Shown here: in pieces, positions 8,653 through 18,670 of the stretch | How the letters are laid out: the number at the start of each line of letters is the position of its first letter | Position numbering within the stretch: position 1 is the stretch's first letter | From: an uncultured Chryseobacterium sp. | GTDB taxonomy: Bacteria > Bacteroidota > Bacteroidia > Flavobacteriales > Weeksellaceae | Length of the DNA: 64,000 nucleotides | Reading direction: 5' to 3' | NCBI GenBank assembly: GCA_913777465.1 | Contig: CAJYRQ010000058.1 | Coordinates: 25,013 to 89,012 of the forward strand | Notes under the pieces: model-generated | What the model saw: the letters and a program-made list of their open reading frames with translations, nothing else | Told to the model about the DNA's origin: nothing | The model's database searches: none | Translations under genes and position numbers: made by a program

Positions 8653-8790
8653 TTGACAGGAGGGACATCCAGCATCCAGCTTCCCTCTTACAGCCCGTTA
8701 ACTCCGGTTCTTCTTCGAGTTCACGTTAAACTATTAGCCTTAATGTTAAGAATTAAACTTCCTCATTCGGCTTCCAGCCTGTTAATTTTC
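8653..8790. repeat. Dispersed CTTCCAGC / TTCACGTTAA intergenic repeat
   Basis: Contains CATCCAGCATCCAGCTTCC, then about 45 bases on CGAGTTCACGTTAA, then a second partial copy ending GGCTTCCAGCCTGTTAA. Related copies are at 9218-9262, 47934-47995 and 54078-54150. Confidence 0.6.
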
Positions 8791-8810
8791 AAATAATGTT
8801 GGAAAAAAGA

Positions 8811-8829
8811 AAGGACCATGATGGTCCTT
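8811..8829 (-). terminator. Terminator of the DUF3817 gene
   Basis: An 8-bp stem (AAGGACCA with TGGTCCTT), 3-base loop, followed on the minus strand by a T-rich run. Confidence 0.7.
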
Positions 8830-8839
8830 TTAGATATTT

Positions 8840-9178
8840 TTATTCCCGATCGAAGCGGGCGAGTTTTTTATCGATCCAGATGGTTGCAAAAGGAAAGAAG
8901 GCTGCAATTAAAGCGAAAACACTGTCCTCATCGTCCCAGGCAAATATTTTTCTGATAGCCGGTAAAAATATAAGATAAAGCGTAAAAAACAGACCGTGGA
9001 TGCTGCCAATTGTACTGATGTACACAATTGGGAAAATATCATTTGGATTGGTTCGGATCCAGATCATCGCCGTGAACAGGAAAAACCAGGAAACGGCTTC
9101 TGCCAGACAGATGTTTTTGAACCATCGGATCACTTTTTCCTGCGGGTATTTTGAGAATAATTTTTCTAAAAATTTCAT
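8840..9178 (-). CDS. DUF3817 family membrane protein
   Basis: A 112-residue inner-membrane protein. After an amphipathic N-terminus (about 1-20) it has three hydrophobic helices (about 22-43, 52-72 and 84-104). The pattern FKNICLAEAVSWF near the start of helix one and the Gly-Ser-Ile-His-Gly segment ahead of helix two fit the DUF3817 family of small integral membrane proteins. Its function is not known. It is a single gene flanked by repeat-rich spacers. Confidence 0.75.
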   Translation of the reverse strand: MKFLEKLFSKYPQEKVIRWFKNICLAEAVSWFFLFTAMIWIRTNPNDIFPIVYISTIGSIHGLFFTLYLIFLPAIRKIFAWDDEDSVFALIAAFFPFATIWIDKKLARFDRE

Positions 9179-9217
9179 AATTTTTCAATTGATGCTTCTA
9201 CAGCTATTTTAATCTGA

Positions 9218-9262
9218 TATTTAAAAACTTCCAGCTTCCATCATGCTTCTTCTTGCCTGAAA
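9218..9262. repeat. Partial copy of the CTTCCAGC dispersed repeat
   Basis: The segment begins AAAAACTTCCAGCTTCC and continues CATCATGCTTCTTCTTGCC, close to the copies at 8653, 47934 and 54078. It lies between the nadD stop and the DUF3817 start. Confidence 0.5.
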
Positions 9263-9273
9263 CATTAACAAAT

Positions 9274-9858
9274 TTATTTATAAAAACTGCTTCCGTCCAG
9301 ATACTCGAAAACTTCCGGCGGGAGCATTGGCCTTACATTCTTTCCGGTCCGGATCATATTCCGGATTTCGGTGGCGGAAAGCTCGATTACCGGCGCTTTG
9401 ATCAGGGAAATGTTTTCGTGCTGCAGCAAATCGGAATCTTTTTTATCGCCCTCGAAAATCCTTGGATATACAATGATGTGATGGTTTTTAATTAAAGCCT
9501 CCGCATTTTTCCATTTATGCAAACCCGCCAGATTATCCTCACCCATAATTAAACTGAAAGAATAATCGGGATATTTTTCGTGAAGGTAAGTAAGGGTATC
9601 GATGGTATAGCTTGGCTGTGGCAATGAAAATTCCACATTCGAGGCCCGCATTTTCGGGTAGTTTTTTACCGCAAGCTGCACCATATCCAGCCGGTTATGG
9701 TCTTTTAGTAAAGATTTTTTTTCCTTGAAAGGATTTTGCGGACTTACTACAAACCACAGCTCATCCATATCCGAATGTTCCAGGATATAATTTGCCAGGA
9801 TGAGATGCCCGATATGAATAGGATTGAATGAACCGAAAAAAAGTCCGATCTTTTTCAT
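9274..9858 (-). CDS. nadD: Nicotinate-nucleotide adenylyltransferase
   Basis: A 194-residue enzyme that joins nicotinate mononucleotide and ATP to form deamido-NAD, the next-to-last step of NAD synthesis. The N-terminus has GSFNPIHIGH (residues 9-18), the nucleotidyltransferase HxGH signature. The C-terminal motif SATEIR (ELSATEIRNMI) is the matching ISSTxxR phosphate-binding element. Length is normal for the family. It is the second gene after recJ, with a 29-base gap, and probably shares its transcript. Confidence 0.95.
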   Translation of the reverse strand: MKKIGLFFGSFNPIHIGHLILANYILEHSDMDELWFVVSPQNPFKEKKSLLKDHNRLDMVQLAVKNYPKMRASNVEFSLPQPSYTIDTLTYLHEKYPDYSFSLIMGEDNLAGLHKWKNAEALIKNHHIIVYPRIFEGDKKDSDLLQHENISLIKAPVIELSATEIRNMIRTGKNVRPMLPPEVFEYLDGSSFYK

Positions 9859-9887
9859 TTTAATTGATACGTTGAGGAATTAAAAAA

Positions 9888-11600
9888 TCAATCCCTGAAT
9901 TTTACATCTTTGATATTCAGGTAATGGGTAACGTTGCCTTTCCAGTGGTTTTCTTCCAGCGTAAATGCCAGATCAAAATATTTATTCCTGAAATCATCGG
10001 CAAACTGCCCCAGCTTGAAGCCGACACATTCGATATTTCTTCCGGTAGACTCCTGCCGGATATAGAACTTCAGGTGGTTGTTGTCTTTCCCCATTGTTTT
10101 AATGTAGCCTGAAACTTTCTGGTTAGTCAGCGTAAGGATCGGTTTCATATTGTGCGGACCAAACGGGGCCAGTTTTCTGTGAAAATTAATAAATTCCCGG
10201 TTGATTTCATCGATCTGTATTTCAGAATCGATCGTGATGCACGGCTCCTTCTGATGTTCTTTAATCTTCTCGGAAACCACCCTTTCAAATTTTTCCTTGA
10301 AAGCATCAAACTTCGCTTTTTCCATCGAAAGCCCTGCCGCAGCATGATGCCCTCCGAATTTCAGAAAATACTCCGAACACATATCCAAAGCTTCATGAAC
10401 GTCAAAGTCTGAAACGGATCGTGCAGAAGCCACCATTTCCCCGTTATTGCCGTCGGTAAATACCAGAGTCGGTTTGTAATATGTTTCAATAAGTCTCGAA
10501 GCGACGATTCCGATCACGCCTTTGTTCCATTCAGGATGATAAACGATGGTGGTGTATTTTGTTTCCTGCTGGGATTCAATAACCTGGTTCAGGGCAGAAA
10601 GGGTAGAATTCATATCCAGTTCCCGTCTTTCATCGTTAAGGTTCATGATGTCGCTCACAATCTGGTGCGCATGCTTCAGGTTATCGGAAACCATCAGTTC
10701 AACAGCTGCCTTTCCGTGGGAAATTCTTCCGGCAGCATTAATCTTCGGCGCAATTTCGAAAACGATATTTGAAATTTCAAAATGGGAAAGTTTGTCTTCT
10801 GGAATCAACAACCGTAAACCTAAATTTCTCGTTTTACGGAGTGTTTTAAGTCCCATTTTGGCCAAGACCCGATTTTCGCCGGTCATTGATACAATATCGG
10901 CAGCTATGGAAATGGCAAGAAGATCGGTAAGTTCAAACAATTCTGCTTCAGGAAGTTTATAAATGGTATTTAATCCCTGGCATAACTTAAAGCCGACCCC
11001 ACATCCTGAAAGTTCCTTGAAGGGATAGCGGCAGTCGCTTCTCTTCGGATCCAGTACGGCAACTGCATTCGGGATTTCATCACCGGGCAAATGGTGATCG
11101 CAGATGATAAAATCAATACCCAGATTCTGGGCGTAATTGATCATATCAAGCGCTTTGATCCCGCAATCCAATGCGATAATCAGGGAGAAGCCGTTTTCTT
11201 TGGCAAAATCAATACCTTCGGTAGAAATTCCATAGCCTTCGGAATTCCGGTCAGGGATATAATAATCTAAATACTTTTTCTGGACAATTTTGCTGAGGTA
11301 AAGGTACATCAGCGCAACGGCTGTCGTGCCGTCCACATCATAATCCCCGTACACCAGTATTTTTTCACCGTTTTCGATGGCGGTAGCAATGCGTTCTACT
11401 GCTTTCTGCATATCTGCCATTAGAAACGGATTGTGGATATCGGTAAGGTTCGGTTTAAAAAATTCTCTGGCCTTTTGATAATTGTCAATTCCTCTCAAAA
11501 CGAGGAGTTTAGATTCAAAAGTTCCAAAACCAAGTGACGAACTTAATCCATCCACAATTTCCTCATCGGGTTCGGGCTTGTAAATCCATTTTTGACTCAT
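9888..11600 (-). CDS. recJ: Single-stranded-DNA-specific exonuclease RecJ
   Basis: A 570-residue 5'-3' single-strand DNA exonuclease of the DHH family, used in RecFOR recombination, base excision and mismatch repair. The catalytic motifs are visible: DYDVDG (residues 86-91), ALDCG (Asp145), DHH (168-170) and the DHHA1 motif GGHHAAAG in the C-terminal half. Length is normal for RecJ. The start ATG at 11600 is preceded by a TATTTTTG -7 box only five bases upstream, so the leader would be very short. nadD follows in the same direction. Confidence 0.95.
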   Translation of the reverse strand: MSQKWIYKPEPDEEIVDGLSSSLGFGTFESKLLVLRGIDNYQKAREFFKPNLTDIHNPFLMADMQKAVERIATAIENGEKILVYGDYDVDGTTAVALMYLYLSKIVQKKYLDYYIPDRNSEGYGISTEGIDFAKENGFSLIIALDCGIKALDMINYAQNLGIDFIICDHHLPGDEIPNAVAVLDPKRSDCRYPFKELSGCGVGFKLCQGLNTIYKLPEAELFELTDLLAISIAADIVSMTGENRVLAKMGLKTLRKTRNLGLRLLIPEDKLSHFEISNIVFEIAPKINAAGRISHGKAAVELMVSDNLKHAHQIVSDIMNLNDERRELDMNSTLSALNQVIESQQETKYTTIVYHPEWNKGVIGIVASRLIETYYKPTLVFTDGNNGEMVASARSVSDFDVHEALDMCSEYFLKFGGHHAAAGLSMEKAKFDAFKEKFERVVSEKIKEHQKEPCITIDSEIQIDEINREFINFHRKLAPFGPHNMKPILTLTNQKVSGYIKTMGKDNNHLKFYIRQESTGRNIECVGFKLGQFADDFRNKYFDLAFTLEENHWKGNVTHYLNIKDVKFRD

Positions 11601-11604
11601 TTCA

Positions 11605-11612
11605 CAAAAATA
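11605..11612 (-). promoter_or_regulatory. -7 element upstream of recJ
   Basis: TATTTTTG on the minus strand, exact to TAnnTTTG. With a start point about seven bases downstream, the mRNA would begin at or next to ATG 11600, so recJ may be nearly leaderless. No clear -33 TTG is seen. Confidence 0.5.
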
Positions 11613-11666
11613 GGGAAAATTTTTTTAGAAACTGTGCAAAATTCCGGCGGCTTGGCAGGATAAAAT

Positions 11667-13040
11667 TTATTGATTCTTTATGAAAACCCGGTAACTCCAG
11701 GCGCTGAGTTTCAGTGAAGTTTTGTCTTGTGAAATAACAAGAGGGCTTTCTGTAAACAGTTCCGTATAGTTACTTTTGATATATTTTGAATCCAGATTTA
11801 CGTCCGCTTCCTGATCCGAAAAATTAATAACGGTGAGCACGGCATCCCCATTTTTCTCACGGTAAAAAGACAGGATCTTATTCATGTTGTCATTGGTTAC
11901 CCGTTCCATTTCGCCGCCCCATTTTCCATTCCACAATGCCTGGTTGTTATGCTTGAGTGTAAACAGTTTTTCATACATGAGGGCAAACTTATGGTCTTTC
12001 CACACGATAGGGTCTTTTTCAAAGAAAGCAAGGCTCCTGTCCAGTCCTGCTTCCTGGCCGCTGTATACCAAAGGCATTCCATTGACGGTGCTGCACAATA
12101 CCATAGCGGCTTCCAGACCGGACCCGAAATTGGAGAACTGGTTGCCTTCCCAGGAATTTTTATCATGGTTATCCGTAAAGGTCATCCGGTAAGAATTAAA
12201 AGGAAAACTGTTGACATCATGCGCCATGTATTCAAAAAGGGCAGGTGCTCCCTTATTTTCTATCGTGGCTTGTTTCAGTTTGTCCCAAAGCGTCCAGGAA
12301 TACGTCATGTCAAAAGATTTTTTGTACAGATCCCGGGATTCCCATTCGGCGAGCATAAATACCGGCTTGATCTGATCCAGCTCCGCCCTTGCATTTTCCC
12401 AGAAATCCACCGGGATAAATCCGGCTACGTCACACCGGTAACCGTCGATACCGGTTTGGGATACCCAGTATTTGAGCGCACCGGTCATGTATTCCCTAAA
12501 GTCCGGATTATTATAATCAAAATCGATCACATCATCCCAGTCGTACCAGGGCGTCGGCTGGAATTTTCCTTCCCGGGTTTTGGTATACCATTCCGGATGC
12601 TGCTTTGAAAGAGGATTGTCCCATGCCGAGTGGTTTCCCACCCAATCAATAATCACATACATTCCCATGGTGTGGATCTTATTGACGAGACTCTTAAAAT
12701 CGGCCATAGTACCGAAATCGGGATTGATCCCTTTAAAATCTTTCACCGAGTAATAACTTCCAAGACTGCCTTTCCGGTGAAGTTCCCCGATCGGATGGAT
12801 GGGCATGAGCCAGATAATGTCCACACCCATTTTTTTAAGCCGGTGGAGATGTTTCTCAAAGGCTTTAAAAGTACCTTCGGGAGTATACTGCCTGATATTG
12901 ACTTCATAAATCGTTGCGTTTTTCGTCCATTCCGGATGCTCGATTTCCACATAAGGCTTCGGCAGATAACGCGGATCCCGGTGCTGCCCGTAAGCCGTTA
13001 GGAAGAACATCAGCACAATCAGGTAAAAGATTCTTTTCAT
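11667..13040 (-). CDS. Secreted alpha-amylase family (GH13) enzyme
   Basis: A 457-residue exported GH13 enzyme. Residues 1-19 form a signal peptide (ending TAYGQ). The four conserved regions are present: DWVGNH (132-137), GYRCD with nucleophile Asp204, LAEWE with acid/base Glu232, and TDNHD with Asp293. A short beta-sandwich C-terminal domain follows from about residue 370. It should hydrolyse alpha-1,4-glucans such as starch or maltodextrins in the periplasm or outside the cell. The malQ gene at 49387 would be the cytoplasmic partner. It sits between ABC-F and recJ, all on the minus strand, and is separated from ABC-F by a terminator. Confidence 0.9.
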   Translation of the reverse strand: MKRIFYLIVLMFFLTAYGQHRDPRYLPKPYVEIEHPEWTKNATIYEVNIRQYTPEGTFKAFEKHLHRLKKMGVDIIWLMPIHPIGELHRKGSLGSYYSVKDFKGINPDFGTMADFKSLVNKIHTMGMYVIIDWVGNHSAWDNPLSKQHPEWYTKTREGKFQPTPWYDWDDVIDFDYNNPDFREYMTGALKYWVSQTGIDGYRCDVAGFIPVDFWENARAELDQIKPVFMLAEWESRDLYKKSFDMTYSWTLWDKLKQATIENKGAPALFEYMAHDVNSFPFNSYRMTFTDNHDKNSWEGNQFSNFGSGLEAAMVLCSTVNGMPLVYSGQEAGLDRSLAFFEKDPIVWKDHKFALMYEKLFTLKHNNQALWNGKWGGEMERVTNDNMNKILSFYREKNGDAVLTVINFSDQEADVNLDSKYIKSNYTELFTESPLVISQDKTSLKLSAWSYRVFIKNQ

Positions 13041-13071
13041 AATTCATTATTTACCCTAAGATATAAATAAA

Positions 13072-13096
13072 AAAGCGTTCCCGGTGGAAACGCTTT
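13072..13096 (-). terminator. Terminator of the ABC-F gene
   Basis: Stem AAAGCGTT with AACGCTTT, extended by two C-G pairs across a bulge, then a T-rich run on the minus strand. It lies between the ABC-F stop and the amylase start. Confidence 0.75.
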
Positions 13097-13117
13097 AAAA
13101 TTCTATGTGAATGGATG

Positions 13118-14812
<1,695 letters not shown>

Positions 14813-14933
14813 TTAAATATTGGGATATTTTTATATATTCCGTCTTATAAATAACCTGACGGTGATAAGCCTCCGCGCAGATTGGCCGGAAAAATGCATT
14901 CTTTCTGCATTTATTCTAATACAACAACTTAAA

Positions 14934-15392
14934 ATGAAGATTGAGAAAACAGTAAATATATTCAACAGACGGGCAAGATTTGAATACGAAATCCTTGAAG
15001 AATTTGAAGCGGGGATGGTTTTAACGGGCACGGAAATAAAATCCCTGCGCTCTTCAAAAGCCTCCATTGCAGAATCCTTCTGCCAGTTTATTGATGGGGA
15101 ATTATACATTATCAACATGATGATTGATGAATATAAATTGGGGACTTTTTATAATCACAAAACAAAAAGGGAACGGAAATTGCTCTTGCACAAAAAAGAA
15201 TTACAAAAACTTGAAAAAAAGTTAAAGGATGCAGGCAATACAATCATACCTTTAAAATTATACATCACCGATAGGGGTAAAGCAAAGGTCCTGATTGCGC
15301 TTGGTAGAGGGAAAAAACTCTTTGATAAAAGGGAAAGCATAAAAGATAGGGAAAATAAACGAAACCTCGACAGAATATTAAAGAAAAGTTAA
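14934..15392 (+). CDS. smpB: SsrA-binding protein SmpB
   Basis: A 152-residue RNA-binding protein that delivers tmRNA to stalled ribosomes. Family hallmarks are clear: N-terminal NRRARFEYEI, then AGMVLTGTEIKSLR, the DAGNTIIPLKLY strand, and the basic tail GRGKKLFDKRESIKDRE. ATG 14934 begins MKIEKTVNIF, the usual N-terminus; codons further upstream in frame lack similarity. It is transcribed divergently from ABC-F and ends 77 bases before the ompA gene. Confidence 0.95.
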   Translation: MKIEKTVNIFNRRARFEYEILEEFEAGMVLTGTEIKSLRSSKASIAESFCQFIDGELYIINMMIDEYKLGTFYNHKTKRERKLLLHKKELQKLEKKLKDAGNTIIPLKLYITDRGKAKVLIALGRGKKLFDKRESIKDRENKRNLDRILKKS

Positions 15393-15408
15393 AAATCAGC
15401 GCGAAAAC

Positions 15409-15440
15409 TTTGTATATAAAGAAAAATTATATTTATTTTG
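15409..15440 (+). promoter_or_regulatory. Promoter of the OmpA-family gene
   Basis: TTTG at 15409-15412 and TATTTTG at 15434-15440, 21 bases apart. This is one base short of the full TAnnTTTG, but position, spacing and the likely high expression of an OmpA gene support it. Confidence 0.65.
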
Positions 15441-15469
15441 CATTATCAATTATTTAATCATTTAATTCT

Positions 15470-16954
15470 ATGAAAAATCTAAAATTAGGAATTTCAGCAT
15501 TGGCACTTACTGTTGCTTCTACTGTGTTCGCTCAGACTACCAACAATCCGTGGTTGATCGGGGTTGGTGCTCACGCGGAAAATCACCTTGCACAGGGAAG
15601 TAATTTCAGCAATACGTTCTCTGCTAGAAACTTGACAAAAACAATGTTCAATGTGAACAATTTCTCTATTACTCCACCATTGTCAAAACTTACCGTAGCT
15701 AGGAACATCGGTAAAGGTTTGGTTATCGACTGGCAGACTACCGTTGGTAATGTGGAGAACAAGAGATTCAACATGGGGAAAGAATTCATGTTGATGACAG
15801 GTCTTGGTTTCCAGGCTAAAGCTGCAGGGCTTTTATGGAACGAAGAATCTTGGTTTGACCCATATTTAAGAGTTGGTGCTAACTATCTAAGACATGACTA
15901 TACTTCTCTAACTTTCCCTAGAACGGATGCTAATGGTGTATTAGTAGGTAATGGAGAAAATGGTAATGAAAACGGTAAAGCTAACTTCTTTGCTCTTGCT
16001 ACAGGTGCCGGTGCTAACTTCTGGTTAACGAAGAACTTTGGTTTAGGTGTTCAGGGTGATTATGTATCTACTCCTGGCGATAAATCAAGTGTTGCAAACT
16101 TCTGGCAGGCTTCTGCGTCTCTTAACTTCAGATTCGGAAACAGAGACAGAGATAAGGATGGTATCTTAGATAAAGATGATTTATGTCCTGATACACCAGG
16201 TTTACCGGAATTCCAGGGATGTCCTGATACAGATGGTGATGGTGTTCCAGATAAAGATGATCAATGTCCAGATGTAGCTGGTCCGGTTGAAAACAACGGA
16301 TGCCCTTGGCCAGATACAGATGGTGACGGTGTAATCGATAAAGATGATGCTTGTCCTACAGTTGCAGGTCCTGCTGAAAACAACGGATGTCCTTGGCCAG
16401 ATACAGATGGTGACGGTATCCTTGATAAAGATGATGCTTGTCCTACCGTACCAGGTCTTCCAGAATACAACGGATGTCCTAAGCCTAAAAAACAAACGGC
16501 TATTGAATTAGAGAAAAACTTCGGAAGTGTATTCTTTGATTTCAATAAAGCGACTATCAAAGCTGAATCTAAACCAGCTCTTGATGCTGCTGCTGATTTG
16601 ATCAAGAAAGACGGAGGTAACTACTTATTAGAAGGTAGAACTGATGCTAAAGGATCTGAGGCTTATAACTTGAAATTATCTAGAGAAAGAGCTGCTGCGG
16701 TAGTTGCTGCTTTAGATGCAAGAGGAGTTGATGCTAACGCACTTAAATCTATTGGTGTTGGTAAAGCGAAAGCTACTATACCTGCTACAGCTACGGATGC
16801 TGAAAGACAGGTAGACAGAAAAGTAGTGGTAACTGCTATCGAAGATGCAGATCAGTGGAATGCTCTTAAAAAGAGAGACTACGAAGATCCGACTCCGGTA
16901 AAAGTTAAAAAAGCTCCGGCTAAGAAAAAAGCTGCTGCTAAAAGAAGAAAATAA
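15470..16954 (+). CDS. OmpA-family outer-membrane protein with TSP3 repeats
   Basis: A 494-residue major outer-membrane protein. Residues 1-21 are a signal peptide ending VFAQ. Residues about 25-220 form an N-terminal beta-barrel-like domain. Residues about 224-340 contain four thrombospondin type-3 calcium-binding repeats of the form DTDGDGVxDKDDxCP. Residues about 345-460 are the OmpA peptidoglycan-binding domain (VFFDFNKATI, EGRTDAKGS, NLKLSRERA). The last 20 residues are Lys/Ala/Arg-rich (KKAPAKKKAAAKRRK), unusual for an exported protein. It probably ties the outer membrane to the cell wall. Codon use is strongly biased to AT-ending favourites, consistent with high expression. Strong promoter and terminator flank it. 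Confidence 0.92.
   Translation: MKNLKLGISALALTVASTVFAQTTNNPWLIGVGAHAENHLAQGSNFSNTFSARNLTKTMFNVNNFSITPPLSKLTVARNIGKGLVIDWQTTVGNVENKRFNMGKEFMLMTGLGFQAKAAGLLWNEESWFDPYLRVGANYLRHDYTSLTFPRTDANGVLVGNGENGNENGKANFFALATGAGANFWLTKNFGLGVQGDYVSTPGDKSSVANFWQASASLNFRFGNRDRDKDGILDKDDLCPDTPGLPEFQGCPDTDGDGVPDKDDQCPDVAGPVENNGCPWPDTDGDGVIDKDDACPTVAGPAENNGCPWPDTDGDGILDKDDACPTVPGLPEYNGCPKPKKQTAIELEKNFGSVFFDFNKATIKAESKPALDAAADLIKKDGGNYLLEGRTDAKGSEAYNLKLSRERAAAVVAALDARGVDANALKSIGVGKAKATIPATATDAERQVDRKVVVTAIEDADQWNALKKRDYEDPTPVKVKKAPAKKKAAAKRRK
16145..16490 (+). repeat. In-gene tandem repeats (TSP3 units, 87-bp period)
   Basis: Four DTDGDG-type units in the OmpA gene. The last copies are nearly identical in DNA: CAGATACAGATGGTGACGGT occurs at 16311 and again at 16398, an 87-bp (29-residue) period. 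Such repeats can expand or contract by slippage or recombination. Confidence 0.8.
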
Positions 16955-16971
16955 TTAATTTTTCTAAATAT

Positions 16972-17005
16972 AAATACCTCCAGTGTTCTGGGGGTATTTT
17001 TTTTT
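16972..17005 (+). terminator. Terminator of the OmpA-family gene
   Basis: 12-bp stem AAATACCTCCAG with CTGGGGGTATTT (one G-U pair), 4-base loop and a run of nine Ts. Confidence 0.85.
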
Positions 17006-17047
17006 CGTTGACTTTTAATTAATTTTGTTGAAAATTAAAAATTTAAA

Positions 17048-17788
17048 ATGGGAAGAGCATTTGAATATAGAAAAGCTTCTAAAATGGCCAGATGGGATAA
17101 AATGGCTAAGACTTTCTCCAAAATAGGTAAGGATATCGCACTGGCAGTAAAAGCCGGCGGAGCAGATCCGGAATCTAACCCTGCATTAAGAAGATGCATT
17201 CAGAATGCAAAAGGAGCCAACATGCCGAAGGACAATGTGGAAAGAGCTATTAAGAAAGCAAGCGGTGCTGATGCCGAAAATTATGAAGAGATTACATACG
17301 AAGGTTATGGACAGGGCGGAGTTGCTTTTTTCGTAGAATGTACGACAAACAATACCACGAGAACGGTAGCCAATGTAAGAGCGATTTTTAATAAATTCGA
17401 CGGTAACCTGGGAAAAAACGGAGAACTGGCTTTTATCTTCGACCGAAAAGGAATCTTTACTATTGACTTGGCGCAAATCAAAATGGACTGGGATGATTTC
17501 GAAATGGAAATGATTGACGGCGGTGCGGAAGATGTTGAAAAGGATGAAGAAGAAGTAATGATTACTACGGCTTTTGAAGATTTCGGTTCGTTATCCCACA
17601 AACTGGATGAATTGGGAATTGAAGCCAAAAGTGCGGAACTTCAGAGAATTCCTAACAATACCAAAGAAGTGAATGAAGAACAGTTCAAGGCAAATATGAA
17701 AATGCTGGAACGTTTTGAAGACGATGATGATGTACAGAATGTATATCACAATATGGAAATCACCGAAGAGCTGATGGAAACGTTATAA
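17048..17788 (+). CDS. YebC/PmpR family regulator
   Basis: A 246-residue member of the YebC/TACO1 family. The N-terminus MGRAFEYRKASKMARWDKMA is the Bacteroidota version of the usual GHSKWANIK start. The ALRRCIQNAKGANMPKDN motif, the YEGYGQGGVAFFVECTTNN strand and the GxFxRKG-type segment (FDRKGIFTID) follow in the usual order. Family members bind DNA as regulators or assist translation of proline-rich stretches; which applies here is not readable. It is a single gene between an OmpA terminator and a phosphoesterase gene. Confidence 0.92.
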   Translation: MGRAFEYRKASKMARWDKMAKTFSKIGKDIALAVKAGGADPESNPALRRCIQNAKGANMPKDNVERAIKKASGADAENYEEITYEGYGQGGVAFFVECTTNNTTRTVANVRAIFNKFDGNLGKNGELAFIFDRKGIFTIDLAQIKMDWDDFEMEMIDGGAEDVEKDEEEVMITTAFEDFGSLSHKLDELGIEAKSAELQRIPNNTKEVNEEQFKANMKMLERFEDDDDVQNVYHNMEITEELMETL

Positions 17789-17845
17789 AAAATAATATAG
17801 CATTCATATACAATTAACTTTCAAGTAGTTTCTTTGCATAAAACT

Positions 17846-18670
17846 ATGAAAAGAAACGTTGAATTGGTTGTAATATCGGATGTTCATTTGGGAACTTACG
17901 GATGTAAGGCTAAAGAATTACTGAGGTATCTTAATTCCATTCAGCCTAAAACTCTAGTGCTGAACGGTGATATTATCGATATCTGGCAATTCAAAAAGTC
18001 TTACTTCCCTAAACCCCATCTGAAAGTGATCAAGAAGATCCTTTCACTGGCTACAAAAAATACCGATGTGTTCTACATCACCGGAAATCATGACGAGATG
18101 TTCCGGAAGTTTACCGACTTCGAATTGGGTAAACTGAAAGTCTGCAACAAAATCTGCCTCAATATTAACAACAAAAAAACCTGGATCTTCCATGGGGATG
18201 TTTTTGACGCATCCGTACAGCATTCAAAATGGATCGCCAAGCTTGGAGGTAAGGGGTACGACTTGTTGATTGTCATCAACAATATGGTAAACTGGTTTCT
18301 GGAGAAAATGGGCAGGGAAAAATATTCCTTTTCAAAAAAAATCAAAAACAACGTGAAGAAGGCGGTAAAATACATCGGGGACTTTGAACTTACCGCTTCC
18401 GAACTGGCAATCGATAACCATTATGACTATGTTGTTTGTGGACATATTCACCAGCCTCAAATCCGTGAAGTGGTTACTAAAAAGGGTTCATGTATTTATA
18501 TGAATTCAGGAGACTGGATCGAAAATCTTTCTGCACTGGAATACAACGATAACGAATGGAGCATTTTTTATTACGATGAGCATAAGCATTTGTTGAAAGA
18601 CGACATCGAAGAAATTAAAGACATTGATAATACGGAGCTCTTAAAAATCGTAACCAGCTTTACCAAATGA
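17846..18670 (+). CDS. LpxH-like metallophosphoesterase
   Basis: A 274-residue calcineurin-like phosphoesterase. Metal ligands are in SDVHLG (11-16), LNGDIID (39-45), TGNHDE (79-84), then FHGDVFD and CGHIHQP later. The family resembles UDP-2,3-diacylglucosamine diphosphatases of lipid A synthesis, and it could be one, but Bacteroidota have several paralogues. I start at ATG 17846 (MKRNVELVVISDVH); a TTG 12 bases upstream is in frame but unlikely. Its stop overlaps the next gene by four bases (ATGA), so the phosphoesterase and the glycosyltransferase are coupled and probably act on the same lipid or cell-wall intermediate. Confidence 0.85.
   Translation: MKRNVELVVISDVHLGTYGCKAKELLRYLNSIQPKTLVLNGDIIDIWQFKKSYFPKPHLKVIKKILSLATKNTDVFYITGNHDEMFRKFTDFELGKLKVCNKICLNINNKKTWIFHGDVFDASVQHSKWIAKLGGKGYDLLIVINNMVNWFLEKMGREKYSFSKKIKNNVKKAVKYIGDFELTASELAIDNHYDYVVCGHIHQPQIREVVTKKGSCIYMNSGDWIENLSALEYNDNEWSIFYYDEHKHLLKDDIEEIKDIDNTELLKIVTSFTK

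Noticed and set aside
8796-8978. Short plus-strand frame at the DUF3817 terminator
   Set aside because: It overlaps the minus-strand terminator and the DUF3817 gene and has no similarity signal.
11949-12608. Long plus-strand frame opposite the amylase gene
   Set aside because: It lies fully inside a gene with catalytic motifs on the other strand and has no recognisable motif.
16145-16490. Regular tandem repeats as a CRISPR-like array
   Set aside because: They are in frame, code for calcium-binding TSP3 units of an OmpA protein and have no unique spacers.
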